From the NCBI GenBank assembly GCA_900553305.1, contig USDI01000004.1:1-28939 (forward strand): 28,939 nt of DNA, read 5' to 3'. Origin of the DNA: an uncultured Lachnospiraceae bacterium. Its GTDB lineage: Bacteria; Bacillota; Clostridia; Lachnospirales; Lachnospiraceae. Within the stretch, counting starts at the first letter, position 1. Each line of letters begins with the position of its first letter. The translations under genes and the position numbers were made by a program. Shown here in pieces: positions 1 through 9,277 of this stretch. Below the pieces are notes generated by a model. It saw only the letters and a program-made list of their open reading frames with translations, had not been told where the DNA came from and did no database searches.

Positions 1-1688
1 AATTCCGTTCCAAGAAGCCGTTGCAGCTCCTCACTCTGATTTTCACAGTCTGCCATATAAACAATGTATTTCTGAGACTCTGCAGCATTTCCACTCAGAA
101 AGTTCTCACTGGTAAGAATCTCTCCCTCTCCCGAAATGGAGGCAAGGTAAATATTCTCATACTCACTCAGCTCATCCAGAAGCCACCAGATATGCGTTTC
201 GGAAGCTTCATTATATAAAACAATGACCGGCGTTGTTTCATTCTGGTGGACGAATTCCTGTATCTTGGCTTCTTCCGGATAAAGGAAAAATACTTTATTA
301 CCGGTCAGATTCAGTGCTGCCATCAAAACCACCACCAGCACTGCCGCTTTACCTGTGATTTTCTGCCTCTTACCCGGTGCACTCTGTTTCCCCATCTCTT
401 CCTGTGGCAGATTTTGGGATGCCATCAATGCAATCCTTTCAGCAGCCTCTGCATTTCCCTGTTCAATTTCTTTCTGCACCATATACAGGCTATATACCAG
501 CAACAAAACCATTACTCCGTAAATTGGAAGTTCATAGCGGTTTGAAGTTTCCCCGAGTAACAGCGCAGTCTTCGCAACCGTGAAAAAATATCCTGCTACG
601 GTAAACAGAAGAAGTCCGACCGGCAATGTCAGAATCCTCTCCCGTTTCTGTTCTCTCCCTGACCTTTTCGCTCTTTTCTGTAAAAACCGGTTGGTCATGG
701 CAATCAGACAGATCAAAAGGAGCCAGAGTGCCAGACCACCGCCCATCATATATTTATCAAACAGGCCAATAAAAAACTGTAATCGTTCCAGGGTATTCGA
801 TGCATTGGCAAACTCACCGACCGCTTCTGTTCCGCGATATCCCCTGAAAATATGGGAAAGCGCCGAAGGATAATAAACAAGCGCTGCTCCAAAGGCTGCT
901 GCACACGTTCCCACATAGGCTATGAGACTCTTCCACTTCTTCTCTTTCAAAAGATACAGACAGAATCCGGCTCCCAGGAAGAAGTGAAAAATAATATAAT
1001 AATACTGCGTCAAAAATCCCAAGAATACGGTAGGGGCAAGCAGCAGATAAAAGCTCCGGCTCTCCTTTTTCCGGACAAGGGCACGCAGATGCAGGCACAG
1101 ACACAACAGTACAAACACGGTCAGCCACTGATACATCCGGATAAACATCACGCCCGAAATCACCGCAGCGCCAAAGCCCCACATCCCACAGACGGTTCCG
1201 GCAAGGACGTATCCTCTTTTCCGGTAAGGCTGCTTCTCGCTGTCGGAAAGCTCCGGCTGCATGCTTATGGGATATACCGCTGTAAGATAAGCGGCATAGG
1301 CAAGCAGGATAAAAGAAATCACAAACCCCAGGAGATTTACGCTGATTCCCTGCCATTTGCTGAAGATCCCGGGTGTCAGGGAGCACACGGTATGCAGCAG
1401 GTAATAATAAAACGGAGGATGCACGTCCCAGGACTGCATCTGCTTTACCACCCCATACCGGAACTGCTCTCCCGGCAGCACTACAAGCTCATTGCGGAAG
1501 CTCTCACCGGTTGTCCATTCCCTGTCATTTACGAAAAGTCCCGCTGTTTTGTTGGAGGAATAGTAGGAATACAGTTCATCCTCATGGTATCCGGCCTTTC
1601 GGCTCCCATAATAAAGCAGCACAATGATCTGCAGACACAGAAGCAGTGTCATTCCTATGAAAAAAATCTTTTTACTCTTTTTCTCCAC
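1..1688 (-). CDS. GT39-like integral-membrane glycosyltransferase, partial (3' end outside window)
   Basis: The reading frame is open from a GTG at 1688-1686 to the left edge (562 codons, no stop), so only the C-terminus is missing. The start is chosen because AGAGGAGA lies 7 nt upstream; the start overlaps the end of the preceding glycosyltransferase gene by 17 nt. The protein begins with a short basic stretch and a membrane helix (about residues 8-27). An outside-loop acidic motif (HEDELY, residues 35-40) and WDVHPPFYYY follow, then about ten hydrophobic helices. Acidic-pair plus HPP motifs of this kind are typical of GT-C fold enzymes of the PMT/ArnT (GT39/GT83) type, which transfer sugar from a polyprenyl-phosphate donor on the outer face of the membrane. 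The likely donor maker is the GtrB/DPM1-like enzyme at 10703-11632, first gene of the same operon (inference). Acceptor unknown. Confidence is high for the class and low for the substrate. Confidence 0.8.
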   Translation of the reverse strand, partial: MEKKSKKIFFIGMTLLLCLQIIVLLYYGSRKAGYHEDELYSYYSSNKTAGLFVNDREWTTGESFRNELVVLPGEQFRYGVVKQMQSWDVHPPFYYYLLHTVCSLTPGIFSKWQGISVNLLGFVISFILLAYAAYLTAVYPISMQPELSDSEKQPYRKRGYVLAGTVCGMWGFGAAVISGVMFIRMYQWLTVFVLLCLCLHLRALVRKKESRSFYLLLAPTVFLGFLTQYYYIIFHFFLGAGFCLYLLKEKKWKSLIAYVGTCAAAFGAALVYYPSALSHIFRGYRGTEAVGEFANASNTLERLQFFIGLFDKYMMGGGLALWLLLICLIAMTNRFLQKRAKRSGREQKRERILTLPVGLLLFTVAGYFFTVAKTALLLGETSNRYELPIYGVMVLLLVYSLYMVQKEIEQGNAEAAERIALMASQNLPQEEMGKQSAPGKRQKITGKAAVLVVVLMAALNLTGNKVFFLYPEEAKIQEFVHQNETTPVIVLYNEASETHIWWLLDELSEYENIYLASISGEGEILTSENFLSGNAAESQKYIVYMADCENQSEELQRLLGTE

Positions 1689-2697
1689 GCAAGTTCTCCT
1701 CTTGAATCTTGTTTTTCCGTAATGCCCAATGTACCTTCCGCACCAGCTTCGGTGCCGTTCCGAGCAAAAGAAGATAGGTTTTATTCTTCCGGGTCAGATA
1801 AGGATTCTTCCGGATATCCTTCTTATGCTTCCGAAGATATTGCTTCACCTGCTGATAAAACTCATTGTCGGAATTCATCATCGAAATAGGAATATGCAGC
1901 ATATAATCCAGCCGCTGAAACAATCCGAACCGCATCGCCTCCTGGGTAAGAAGCGGGTACTGCTCCTCCACAATCTTCGATACCCGGTCCGCATTCCTTA
2001 CAATATCCGTAAACACGGGAAGAAAATAATTTTCATCATGCGTTCTGGAATTGCTCCCATAACGATAAAACACATGATAGTCCTGCTGCGGCAGTACGGC
2101 AATCTGCGGAACCTCCGGCAGCATCTGCACCAGCAGATAAAAGTCCTCGTTCAGTTCTCCTTCCGGGAATTTCCGGTTTTCAAACAAAGACCGATGTGTC
2201 AGTCTTGTACAGAAAGAGCAGTCGCCACGATGAAGCAGCAGCTCCCTCATAAGAAACTGGCTGTCCCGGATTTCTGCTTCTTCCGGCGGCTCACAGACGT
2301 TCGGAAGAAGATTTCCCTGCTCGTCAATTTCATCCCGCGAACACTGTACCATCAGCAGATTCTCCTGAACTGCTGCCGCCAAAAGCCGCTCGTACATCTC
2401 CGGCTCAATATAATCATCACTGTCCACAAAACCCAGATACTCACCCTTTGCCTGTGCGATCCCTAAGTTTCTCGCAGAAGAAGATCCTCCGTTTTCCTTA
2501 TGAAAAACACGGATCCGCTTATCCTCAAGTGCCATCTTTTCTGCCAGTGCACCGGTACGGTCTGTCGATCCGTCATCCACCAGAATAATATCCAGGTACG
2601 GATAGGTCTGCTTCCGTATGGAATCCACACATCTTGGCAGATAATCAAATATATTATAAACCGGCACAATCACGCTGATTATTATCGGTTGATCCAT
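1672..2697 (-). CDS. GT2 family glycosyltransferase (EPS cluster)
   Basis: A 341-aa cytoplasmic family 2 glycosyltransferase. The GT-A nucleotide-binding half is clear: VPVYN at 11-15, LVDDGSTD at 39-46 and the metal-binding DXD-type VDSDD at 91-95. The family transfers a nucleotide-activated sugar to a growing lipid-linked oligosaccharide by inversion. The C-terminal 200 residues are the variable acceptor half and end in a very basic tail (about residues 285-341) that may touch the membrane. The start ATG has AAAGGA about 7 nt upstream. It lies 20 nt downstream of a GT4 gene and overlaps the next gene, consistent with one transcript. The sugar specificity cannot be read from the sequence. 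Confidence 0.93.
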   Translation of the reverse strand: MDQPIIISVIVPVYNIFDYLPRCVDSIRKQTYPYLDIILVDDGSTDRTGALAEKMALEDKRIRVFHKENGGSSSARNLGIAQAKGEYLGFVDSDDYIEPEMYERLLAAAVQENLLMVQCSRDEIDEQGNLLPNVCEPPEEAEIRDSQFLMRELLLHRGDCSFCTRLTHRSLFENRKFPEGELNEDFYLLVQMLPEVPQIAVLPQQDYHVFYRYGSNSRTHDENYFLPVFTDIVRNADRVSKIVEEQYPLLTQEAMRFGLFQRLDYMLHIPISMMNSDNEFYQQVKQYLRKHKKDIRKNPYLTRKNKTYLLLLGTAPKLVRKVHWALRKNKIQEENLRGEKE

Positions 2698-2717
2698 CTC
2701 AAAATCCTTTCTGACTG

Positions 2718-3887
2718 CTATGCCCTGCTCAATGGTCCTTCCTTTGCGGGCATGAGTTTTCCTGTCATCTGTACTTCCTTAATCACACGCAACAGCTCCG
2801 AAGCCGCATGCTCTGCATTCCAACAGGTCGTAATGGTTTCATTCGCTGCCTTTGCCATACGCATCCGCAGTTCCGGATTCTTGACAAGTTCCGTCACTTC
2901 CTGCAGCAGTTCCTCATAATTTTTCTTAAAAATAAACCCATTCTCACCATTTTGAATTAAATAAGGCACGGCACCTGCCTGTCCACAGGCAGCAACTGCA
3001 CAGCCACTGTTCATTGCTTCATTCACCACGGCTCCCCAGCCTTCTAAATGGTTACTCGGGAACACCATGATGTGGCTCTGTTCCATCCGGTCACGTACGG
3101 CTGCCGGAGACTGGAATCCATAGAAGATGACCTCATCTTCAACCTGCAGGTCCTTCGCCATCTGCCGCAGTTCCTCTTCCATCTGACCGCTTCCTGCCAT
3201 ATGAATCCGGAATGGAGGAAACGCTTCTCCCATACCTCTCTTACTCCGACCATCTTCCCGCAGTTTCTTAAGGTCTGCAGCCAGCCGGAGCATGTATTCC
3301 GGATGCTTTAAAGGTATAAACCGTCCGGCAAAGATAATATCAATCCCGTCTTTCCTCTTTTTCTCCCAGAGGGTGTCCCCTTCATAAGTACGAAGTTCCG
3401 GGAAATACCCGAATTTGAGCATTTTCTCCGGGTAGGCATGAATCAGCCGGAAGTCCGATGCCACATAAGCCCCGGCACAAAGCAGATAGGCCGGTGCATT
3501 CCGGTAGCGGATATGTTCTTTATATTTATGGTATAACCCTTTCGGTGAAATGGCTTTCCACTGTCCCTCACGGTAAATCCGTTCCGTGACACGGAAGGTC
3601 AGTTTCCCGGCATTCAGTCTTTCTTCGATCAGATCTTCCCTGCCACTCCAGCCCGCAAGCACACAGTCGCTCTCCATGATCTTACGGACACAGAAATCCT
3701 CTTCCTCATAAAGACAGTGCACATAAGGAATTTTCTCTCCATCAAGGGACCAGCCCATGTTGCGGCGTTCTTCATCCATCGGCTCTGTCTGGATAAAGCA
3801 GTAATCCTCTCCCAACTGCTTATACATCGCATTGGAAAAGGGAATCTGATGATGATTGATATAATTTGAAACAAATGTTATGGTCAT
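2718..3887 (-). CDS. GT4 family glycosyltransferase (EPS cluster)
   Basis: A 389-aa GT-B fold enzyme of the retaining GT4 family. The C-terminal half carries IIFAGRFIPLKHPEYML, then HMAGSGQMEEELRQMA, and the E-x7-E signature in EGWGAVVNEAM, which positions the nucleotide sugar. It lacks a signal peptide or membrane helix, so it should act on the cytoplasmic face on a lipid-linked acceptor. The N-terminal half is divergent, as expected for the acceptor-binding domain. Its ATG overlaps the stop of the upstream GT4 gene (ATGA, 3884-3887), indicating translational coupling. The donor sugar is not predictable from sequence. Confidence 0.93.
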   Translation of the reverse strand: MTITFVSNYINHHQIPFSNAMYKQLGEDYCFIQTEPMDEERRNMGWSLDGEKIPYVHCLYEEEDFCVRKIMESDCVLAGWSGREDLIEERLNAGKLTFRVTERIYREGQWKAISPKGLYHKYKEHIRYRNAPAYLLCAGAYVASDFRLIHAYPEKMLKFGYFPELRTYEGDTLWEKKRKDGIDIIFAGRFIPLKHPEYMLRLAADLKKLREDGRSKRGMGEAFPPFRIHMAGSGQMEEELRQMAKDLQVEDEVIFYGFQSPAAVRDRMEQSHIMVFPSNHLEGWGAVVNEAMNSGCAVAACGQAGAVPYLIQNGENGFIFKKNYEELLQEVTELVKNPELRMRMAKAANETITTCWNAEHAASELLRVIKEVQMTGKLMPAKEGPLSRA

Positions 3888-5251
3888 TCTAAAATCTCCC
3901 GGTATATTTCCAGTAACCGTTCATAGTTCTTACTGCCATCATGGATATAGGACGCCCGGATACGTTCATGCGCTGACAATTCCTTTACCAGCGTCTGATC
4001 AGACCAGATCCGGTCAATGGAATCTGCCAGATCTTCAGCATCCCCATTATGAAACAGAAGCCCTGTCACGCCATCCTCGACCATGCTCGGAATCCCTCCC
4101 GTCCTGGACGCCACCACCGGTACCCCAAGAAGCATTGCCTCTCCAATCGTATTGGGGGAGTTTTCCATTACCGACGGACATACGAAAACGCTCGAACGCA
4201 GGAACTGCGTCTTCATCTCTTCGGCAGACAGCCTCCCAAGTACAATGACCTGATCCTGCAGTTCATATAACCGGATCAGCACAAGGAGATACTTTCCATA
4301 CGCGGAAAGTTTGCACTTGTCCTTCGCCGTTTCATGGGAAATAATACTGTTTCCGGCAACATAAAGCTTCAGATCCGGATAGCTTTCCTTCAATCTTCCC
4401 ATCGCCTCAAGCAGAAAATGCATTCCCTTAAGCGGATAATCGCCCTGCCCTAAGAAAATGCTGTGGCGCATGGTCTGTTCTATTTTCCATTCGCCATCAT
4501 AAAATTCCTGGCGCATGGTTTCATTCATCGAATAATAATTGGCACGCGGATTAATCTTCGCAGTCTCCGCACGGTCAAATTCCGTTCTTCCTGTGATATG
4601 ATCGGTAAGAAGAAGCGCCTGCCGCTCATTCTCGGCACGCTGATAAAACTTATTCTGCTGCTGAAGCATGGAATCCTGTCTTACCACATCGCGGAAGGAT
4701 GCCTGCTTAAACACATTCTCCGGAAGCCCTGCACGGTAGGTCTTTGCAATCTCTCCACACAATCCCTGTATCCCGATCAGTGTCTTCTGTGGATTGTGAA
4801 AGGCTCGTACTGCCGCCAGACAATGTGGAAATTCGGTTCCAAAAATATGAATCATATCCGGTTTAGCATCCTTCAGAATTCCCTGAATCCGTGCTTCCAA
4901 CCCCGGATCATAGTTTTCCGGCTTCGATAAATCTTCCTCAAACGCATAGCATGGCGTCCGTGATCCCTTAATCTTCAGAAATCCGGCGTTCTTTCTGTTC
5001 TTCCCACTTCTTCCGGCTCCTGCTTTTTCCTCTGTTTCTGCTGCATCGCAGTTGAGAATACTCGTCACCGATATCTTTGCCAGATCTTCCTTCCTCATCG
5101 GAAAGCAGACCGTAATCTCAAACGGAACTTTTCCCTGCAGCGTCTTTTCATAAATTCCGGATAACCATCCCTCCCGGTTTGAATAGGGCATCCCCAGTTC
5201 CCTTGCAATCGCCGGAAGCATGATGTTACAAATCCATAAGACTTTCTTCAT
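3884..5251 (-). CDS. GT4 family glycosyltransferase (EPS cluster)
   Basis: A 455-aa GT-B glycosyltransferase, longer than the usual 370-400 aa. It opens with KKVLWICNIMLPAIA, the typical first beta strand of GT4 enzymes. The catalytic C-terminal half has LKLYVAGNS, then SVFVCPSVMENSPNTIGEAM (containing the E-x7-E motif) and GVPVVASRTGGIPSMV. A basic and acidic low-complexity stretch at about residues 75-100 accounts for part of the extra length. Upstream is an AGAGGGGG ribosome site and a 78-nt gap from the preceding GT2 gene, one of the larger gaps in the operon; I see no convincing terminator or promoter in it. The downstream GT4 gene overlaps by 4 nt. Confidence 0.93.
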   Translation of the reverse strand: MKKVLWICNIMLPAIARELGMPYSNREGWLSGIYEKTLQGKVPFEITVCFPMRKEDLAKISVTSILNCDAAETEEKAGAGRSGKNRKNAGFLKIKGSRTPCYAFEEDLSKPENYDPGLEARIQGILKDAKPDMIHIFGTEFPHCLAAVRAFHNPQKTLIGIQGLCGEIAKTYRAGLPENVFKQASFRDVVRQDSMLQQQNKFYQRAENERQALLLTDHITGRTEFDRAETAKINPRANYYSMNETMRQEFYDGEWKIEQTMRHSIFLGQGDYPLKGMHFLLEAMGRLKESYPDLKLYVAGNSIISHETAKDKCKLSAYGKYLLVLIRLYELQDQVIVLGRLSAEEMKTQFLRSSVFVCPSVMENSPNTIGEAMLLGVPVVASRTGGIPSMVEDGVTGLLFHNGDAEDLADSIDRIWSDQTLVKELSAHERIRASYIHDGSKNYERLLEIYREILE

Positions 5252-5329
5252 CTGCCAATCCCCCTCTTTCCTGATACTTCATATCACATATTGACATCCT
5301 CTGTCATTCCTGCCTGTTCCCGGTCACAC

Positions 5330-6139
5330 TCATCTCCGGTAAAGTGCCGTCTTCAGCCTGTTATAAAAAGCTGCCGTCTTCTCATTCTTTGAAATCCAGG
5401 TCCGCAATGGTGCAAGTGTTAGGCACAGAATCAGCCGGTAGGTAAACCGTTGTCCGAAAGACATATATTTCCGTACAATTTTCTTATGTTCCTCTTTCGA
5501 AAGAACAAGATTCTTCTTTGTTTCCGAAAATCCCCCACCTTCATAATCTGCAACCGTAATGCCGGTGTAAAACGGATTCGCCTTCGCCTCAAAAAAACAC
5601 CACAGAAACTGCTCATAATCTGCCCTCACCCGGTATTCCGGTTGGAATGGATGCTGTAAAAGCAGCTCCCGTTCATAAAAACAAGCCTGATGGCACGGCA
5701 CATTCCGGTAGCATCCAAACGCATCAAGCTTCGGATTCGAGGAAACGAGCTGCCCTGTCACACGCTCATACACATCCCCATAGTAAATTGCAGATCGCTC
5801 TGCTCCCGTCTGTTCCTGCCTGACCATCCGGTCATGCATGTTCGCAAGCACCTGCTCATCCATAAACCGGTCCCCGCAATTTAAGAAGAAAACAAACTGC
5901 CCCTTTGTCTCTTGTACCGCCTGGTTCATGGCATCGTAAATTCCCTGATCGGGTTTCGTCACAACACGTAAACCGGGCTGATTCAGATTGAGCTTCTGTA
6001 ACGAGCCATCCGTTGAGACACCATCCTTTATAACTACTTCATAATCCCAGAATTCCTGCTTCTTAATACTCTGCAGGGTTTGCCGCAGCTTCTCACCGGG
6101 ATTTAAACATACCACAATAATCGAGAAAAACGGTGTCAT
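5330..6139 (-). CDS. GT2 family glycosyltransferase, WcaA-like (EPS cluster)
   Basis: A 269-aa GT-A enzyme. It has FSIIVVCLNPGEKL at the N-terminus and KDGVSTDGS at 38-46. NCGDRF at 87-92 stands where other GT2 enzymes have a DXD, a variant known in colanic-acid and other EPS glycosyltransferases. The motif KPDQGIYDAMNQA (62-74) is also typical of this branch. A strong AGGAGGTG ribosome site precedes the ATG, so it is probably well translated. There is a 34-nt gap from the EpsG-like gene upstream. It is expected to add one sugar to the lipid-linked repeat unit; the sugar is unknown. Confidence 0.92.
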   Translation of the reverse strand: MTPFFSIIVVCLNPGEKLRQTLQSIKKQEFWDYEVVIKDGVSTDGSLQKLNLNQPGLRVVTKPDQGIYDAMNQAVQETKGQFVFFLNCGDRFMDEQVLANMHDRMVRQEQTGAERSAIYYGDVYERVTGQLVSSNPKLDAFGCYRNVPCHQACFYERELLLQHPFQPEYRVRADYEQFLWCFFEAKANPFYTGITVADYEGGGFSETKKNLVLSKEEHKKIVRKYMSFGQRFTYRLILCLTLAPLRTWISKNEKTAAFYNRLKTALYRR

Positions 6140-6173
6140 ATCACACCTCCTGAACTTGTACTAACATTTAACC

Positions 6174-7283
6174 CTAGGTAACATCTGACAGAATCGGAAC
6201 CATCTCATGAAACAGGAAGGTCTGGTATGGCAGAATACGAAGTCCGTTCTCCCCTGCTTTCATCAGAATAAACACAGCAAAATACAATATTCCGGCCAGA
6301 ATCACACCCACGCGGCACAGCTTCTTAAGCTTCTCATTCTCAATACCATTCACCAGCGCAGGAATAAAGAAGATATGGGTAATCGTCAGATAGTACCCGA
6401 TTCTTGAGATTATCGGTAAAAACGAACAGCAGACATACATCACCAGTGCGCCCAGATTACAGTAAAAATAAAAGCGGTTCCTTGCATTCTCCTTCACACA
6501 CTTCTTATAGCAAAGAAGTGCCAGAACAAGCACGGCTGCACAGCGCAGAATATTAATCATGCTGGTACCGCCCTCTAAATATTCGGTGTCCTCATAGGTC
6601 GGATACAGGAATACGACAAGCTTTAAATAAAAATCCTGCAGGAAGAAAAAGGTCGAACAGAACAGGGCTGCAAGAACAAGCTGCCACTTTTTCCAGCATC
6701 GGGAAGCAAGGAAATAGAGCGGAAGTACGACAAGCAGCGACTTGTGCATGGTTGCTCCCAACAGAATAAGCAGAATAAACTTCCCCCACTCCTTACGAAG
6801 GACATAAGGAATTGCAAAAAGTGCAATCGCAAGTGCCAGATAGTACCGCACCGTGTTAAAGGTCTGGAAATAATATCCCAGTGCCATAAACAGGAAGAAG
6901 CTGAACGGAAAAGAATCCGCCTGCTGATAAATTGCCTTTAAGAACAGGTAAATGGTGGCAAAAGCAAACACCGCAAAGACAAGCAGATAGTTCTCAAATC
7001 CGCTGATTCCGTACAGAATTTTCACCACCCAGTTAAAACCGAATTCTGTGGGAACCATGGCATCGCACCGGATCAGATGCATAAATTCCACATATTTTGC
7101 GTAATCATTTCCCACATTCAGCCGAAGCGCAGACACCAGAAATAAAAGCAGAAAAACAGATACCAGACAGAGCCTGTTCAGTATCTGTTGACGTGTATAT
7201 AAAAAACCTTTGTTTTCATAATGATTATCGACCGGCAATGAAAGTCCTACCGCCAGCACTCCTACCAAAACATATAAAATCAT
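6174..7283 (-). CDS. EpsG-family EPS polymerase
   Basis: A 369-aa polytopic membrane protein with roughly ten hydrophobic helices. The sequence VSALRLNVGNDYAKYVEFM near residues 50-68 matches the EpsG-type signature (R-x-x-x-G-N-D-Y-x-x-Y). EpsG-family proteins are thought to act like Wzy, joining repeat units on the outer face of the membrane. Its position amid glycosyltransferases, with the Wzz-like chain-length gene two genes upstream in the same operon, supports that role. The ribosome site is GAGAGGA 6-8 nt before the ATG. It is the only polymerase candidate in the visible cluster. Confidence 0.88.
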   Translation of the reverse strand: MILYVLVGVLAVGLSLPVDNHYENKGFLYTRQQILNRLCLVSVFLLLFLVSALRLNVGNDYAKYVEFMHLIRCDAMVPTEFGFNWVVKILYGISGFENYLLVFAVFAFATIYLFLKAIYQQADSFPFSFFLFMALGYYFQTFNTVRYYLALAIALFAIPYVLRKEWGKFILLILLGATMHKSLLVVLPLYFLASRCWKKWQLVLAALFCSTFFFLQDFYLKLVVFLYPTYEDTEYLEGGTSMINILRCAAVLVLALLCYKKCVKENARNRFYFYCNLGALVMYVCCSFLPIISRIGYYLTITHIFFIPALVNGIENEKLKKLCRVGVILAGILYFAVFILMKAGENGLRILPYQTFLFHEMVPILSDVT

Positions 7284-7298
7284 AAGCGTCCTCTCCGC

Positions 7299-8081
7299 CT
7301 ATCGCAGCTTTCCTTCCCGGATTCCCTGCTTCATCAGCCTGTAAGCCGAGCGGAAATCCATTGTGGTAAGCATTTCTTTCCGGTTGCTCCACAAAAACCG
7401 GATGGAAAACGGCTTCGCCATACATCCGTAGAGATCGTGATACAATACTCCTCTGTCAAGGAAGAACTTCTCATGGTATCCCGAAAACCAGGTTGACTCC
7501 CGGTATACCTCTCTGCCTAATAACGCCGTATCTGCATAAATCCGCAGTCCCTTTTTCAGACAGTCATGCAAAAACAGGCTGTCCTCTCCGTTGCTGTATT
7601 TCGCGCCACCGCCATACAGCAGGGAATATGTGACATTAGCCTTCCAGACAGCATCCTTGCGCACGGCAATCGCATACGCCGGGTATCTTCCATAATTATA
7701 CCAATGAACCCAATGCCCTGTTTCGTTATAATAAGTTCTTCTCCGTTCGTCTACTTCAAAATTAAAGGTGATGACCTGTGCTTCCGGATGCTGCTCAAAT
7801 GCCTGCAGTACCTTCTGCTCATAATCATCCTCATATACAAGATCTTCATCAGAAAACAGGAGAATATCCCCATCCGCACGCATCAGTGCCGTATTACGGC
7901 TCAGTCCCACACCGCGCTCTGCCATGGACATACACCGGATGGTATGCTCCCTGTATTCATATTCCTGATAGTCGAACCGGCCGCACTGATTCACAATCCA
8001 TGCATCCGTCCGGATATTCATGCGCTCTGCCAGTGTCGTAACCTCTTCATTCACGGCCGATACCAGTAATTGAAGCTTCAT
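7299..8081 (-). CDS. Glycosyltransferase, GT2/GT-A type (EPS cluster)
   Basis: A 260-aa protein with a short GT-A-like core. It starts KLQLLVSAVNE, has RGVGLSRNTALMRADGDILLF and then SDEDL, which should be the metal/donor-binding acidic motif. It lacks the usual DDGSTD loop, so this is a divergent branch of GT2-like enzymes found in EPS and capsule clusters. The C-terminal part contains GGGAKYSNGEDSLF, a motif commonly seen near the acceptor/base residue in these enzymes. There is a 15-nt gap to the downstream EpsG-like gene and a 40-nt gap from the Wzz-like gene. Specificity unknown. Confidence 0.87.
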   Translation of the reverse strand: MKLQLLVSAVNEEVTTLAERMNIRTDAWIVNQCGRFDYQEYEYREHTIRCMSMAERGVGLSRNTALMRADGDILLFSDEDLVYEDDYEQKVLQAFEQHPEAQVITFNFEVDERRRTYYNETGHWVHWYNYGRYPAYAIAVRKDAVWKANVTYSLLYGGGAKYSNGEDSLFLHDCLKKGLRIYADTALLGREVYRESTWFSGYHEKFFLDRGVLYHDLYGCMAKPFSIRFLWSNRKEMLTTMDFRSAYRLMKQGIREGKLR

Positions 8082-8121
8082 AACCTGTCCTGCTTTCTGT
8101 GTTTTTTGTAACCGTTCAAAG

Positions 8122-9261
8122 CTATGCGAAGTACCGGTTCAGATACTCCTCATCAGCTTCTGTCACAATAATGCCGTAAACGTTGCAGTCCTGATTCTTC
8201 AAGAAGGTCAGCATCCTCTCGGTCTTACGGCTCACATCATTTCCAAATGGGATCAGCAGAATCACCCCTCCGTTCTTACGGATGGTTTCACATTGCTCTT
8301 CTCCCATGTCACTTTCATTAAATACGGTAATATTCCATTCTTTAGGCTCCGGAAGAATATCTTCATCTTCCTCGTCTTCATCATCCTGGCGGACATGCCA
8401 TACCAGTTCGCCACCGATATCCTTATCACCGCCGAGGGTTCCGCCCTCTTCCCAGTTTAACAGCTTATCCATATCGGCCTGACGCAGCTCTCCATGATTA
8501 TCCATATCCAGCAGCAGCATGTCCCTGGAATCTCCCATCACATACAGAAGATCTGCTCTCAATTCCCTGACAAAGGGCTGGAGGCCCTTCTGGTTCCGCG
8601 TCATAATGCCAAGTGCCTTATAAGGATATCTGCGCTCCACATCGGCCTGCACATATACCCCATCATCCAGTACATACATAAATCCAAAAACAAGGAATCC
8701 AATAAGTCCAAACAGAAGTGCTCCTGCAATCAGTGCTTTCGTGGTATCATCGCTCCAGTAGATACGCTTCGGCATATCGGAACGGATGGTGACAATCCTG
8801 CGAAGCTCCTCACTCTGATCCGCATAATCCGCAAGTCCCTCTTCCACAGCCGCCTGAATTTCACGTACCATCTTCTCACTGTCACCCTTCACGGTTATGG
8901 TAAGCAGGCGGATATCGGACAGAATCTCTGCGGAAGTTGCATTCTTGACTTCCTCTTCCTCATACCCTGTGAGGTGATTCATAATTGCAATCAGAATGGG
9001 ATCCGTATCCAACAGTTCATTCCAGGTGTAGCCATTATAATACTGATACACATCCCCTTTTTCATCCTGGTTAAAGGTAATGTACAGCTTGGAAACACTT
9101 TCATATTCCACAGGCATCTTCATGGTCCGGATCATCCGGTACGAAATTGCACCGATCGTTCCGCCCACAAGAATAAGCAGTAAAATAATCCATATTTTTT
9201 TCTGAAAATACAGGGTGAAGCGTTTCAGATCCATTCCCCGGTTCTTATAATCTTCGTTCAT
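8122..9261 (-). CDS. Wzz-like chain-length protein with degenerate BY-kinase-like C-terminal domain
   Basis: A 379-aa protein. Residues 1-22 are cytoplasmic and basic, a first membrane helix lies at about 23-41, an external Wzz-type domain at about 42-175, and a second helix at about 176-198. This is the layout of polysaccharide co-polymerases. A cytoplasmic domain of about 180 residues follows. Its ELRADLLYVMGDSRDMLLL and ending GGVILLIPFGNDVSRKTERM resemble bacterial tyrosine kinases of the CpsD/CapB type. However, no Walker A loop (GEGKT) is present and there is no tyrosine-rich tail. The domain also holds an acidic run DDEDEEDED at 293-301. It therefore probably controls chain length without kinase activity. 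The ribosome site is AGGAAAG, somewhat distant from the ATG. Confidence 0.85.
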   Translation of the reverse strand: MNEDYKNRGMDLKRFTLYFQKKIWIILLLILVGGTIGAISYRMIRTMKMPVEYESVSKLYITFNQDEKGDVYQYYNGYTWNELLDTDPILIAIMNHLTGYEEEEVKNATSAEILSDIRLLTITVKGDSEKMVREIQAAVEEGLADYADQSEELRRIVTIRSDMPKRIYWSDDTTKALIAGALLFGLIGFLVFGFMYVLDDGVYVQADVERRYPYKALGIMTRNQKGLQPFVRELRADLLYVMGDSRDMLLLDMDNHGELRQADMDKLLNWEEGGTLGGDKDIGGELVWHVRQDDEDEEDEDILPEPKEWNITVFNESDMGEEQCETIRKNGGVILLIPFGNDVSRKTERMLTFLKNQDCNVYGIIVTEADEEYLNRYFA

Positions 9262-9277
9262 GTGCGTTCACTTTCCT

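Noticed and set aside
814..1889. Long open frames on both strands (190 aa minus, 345 aa plus) inside the left-edge gene
   Set aside because: They lie opposite or out of frame with the continuous membrane-glycosyltransferase frame that runs from 1688 to the edge, show no protein-family features and have no ribosome sites.
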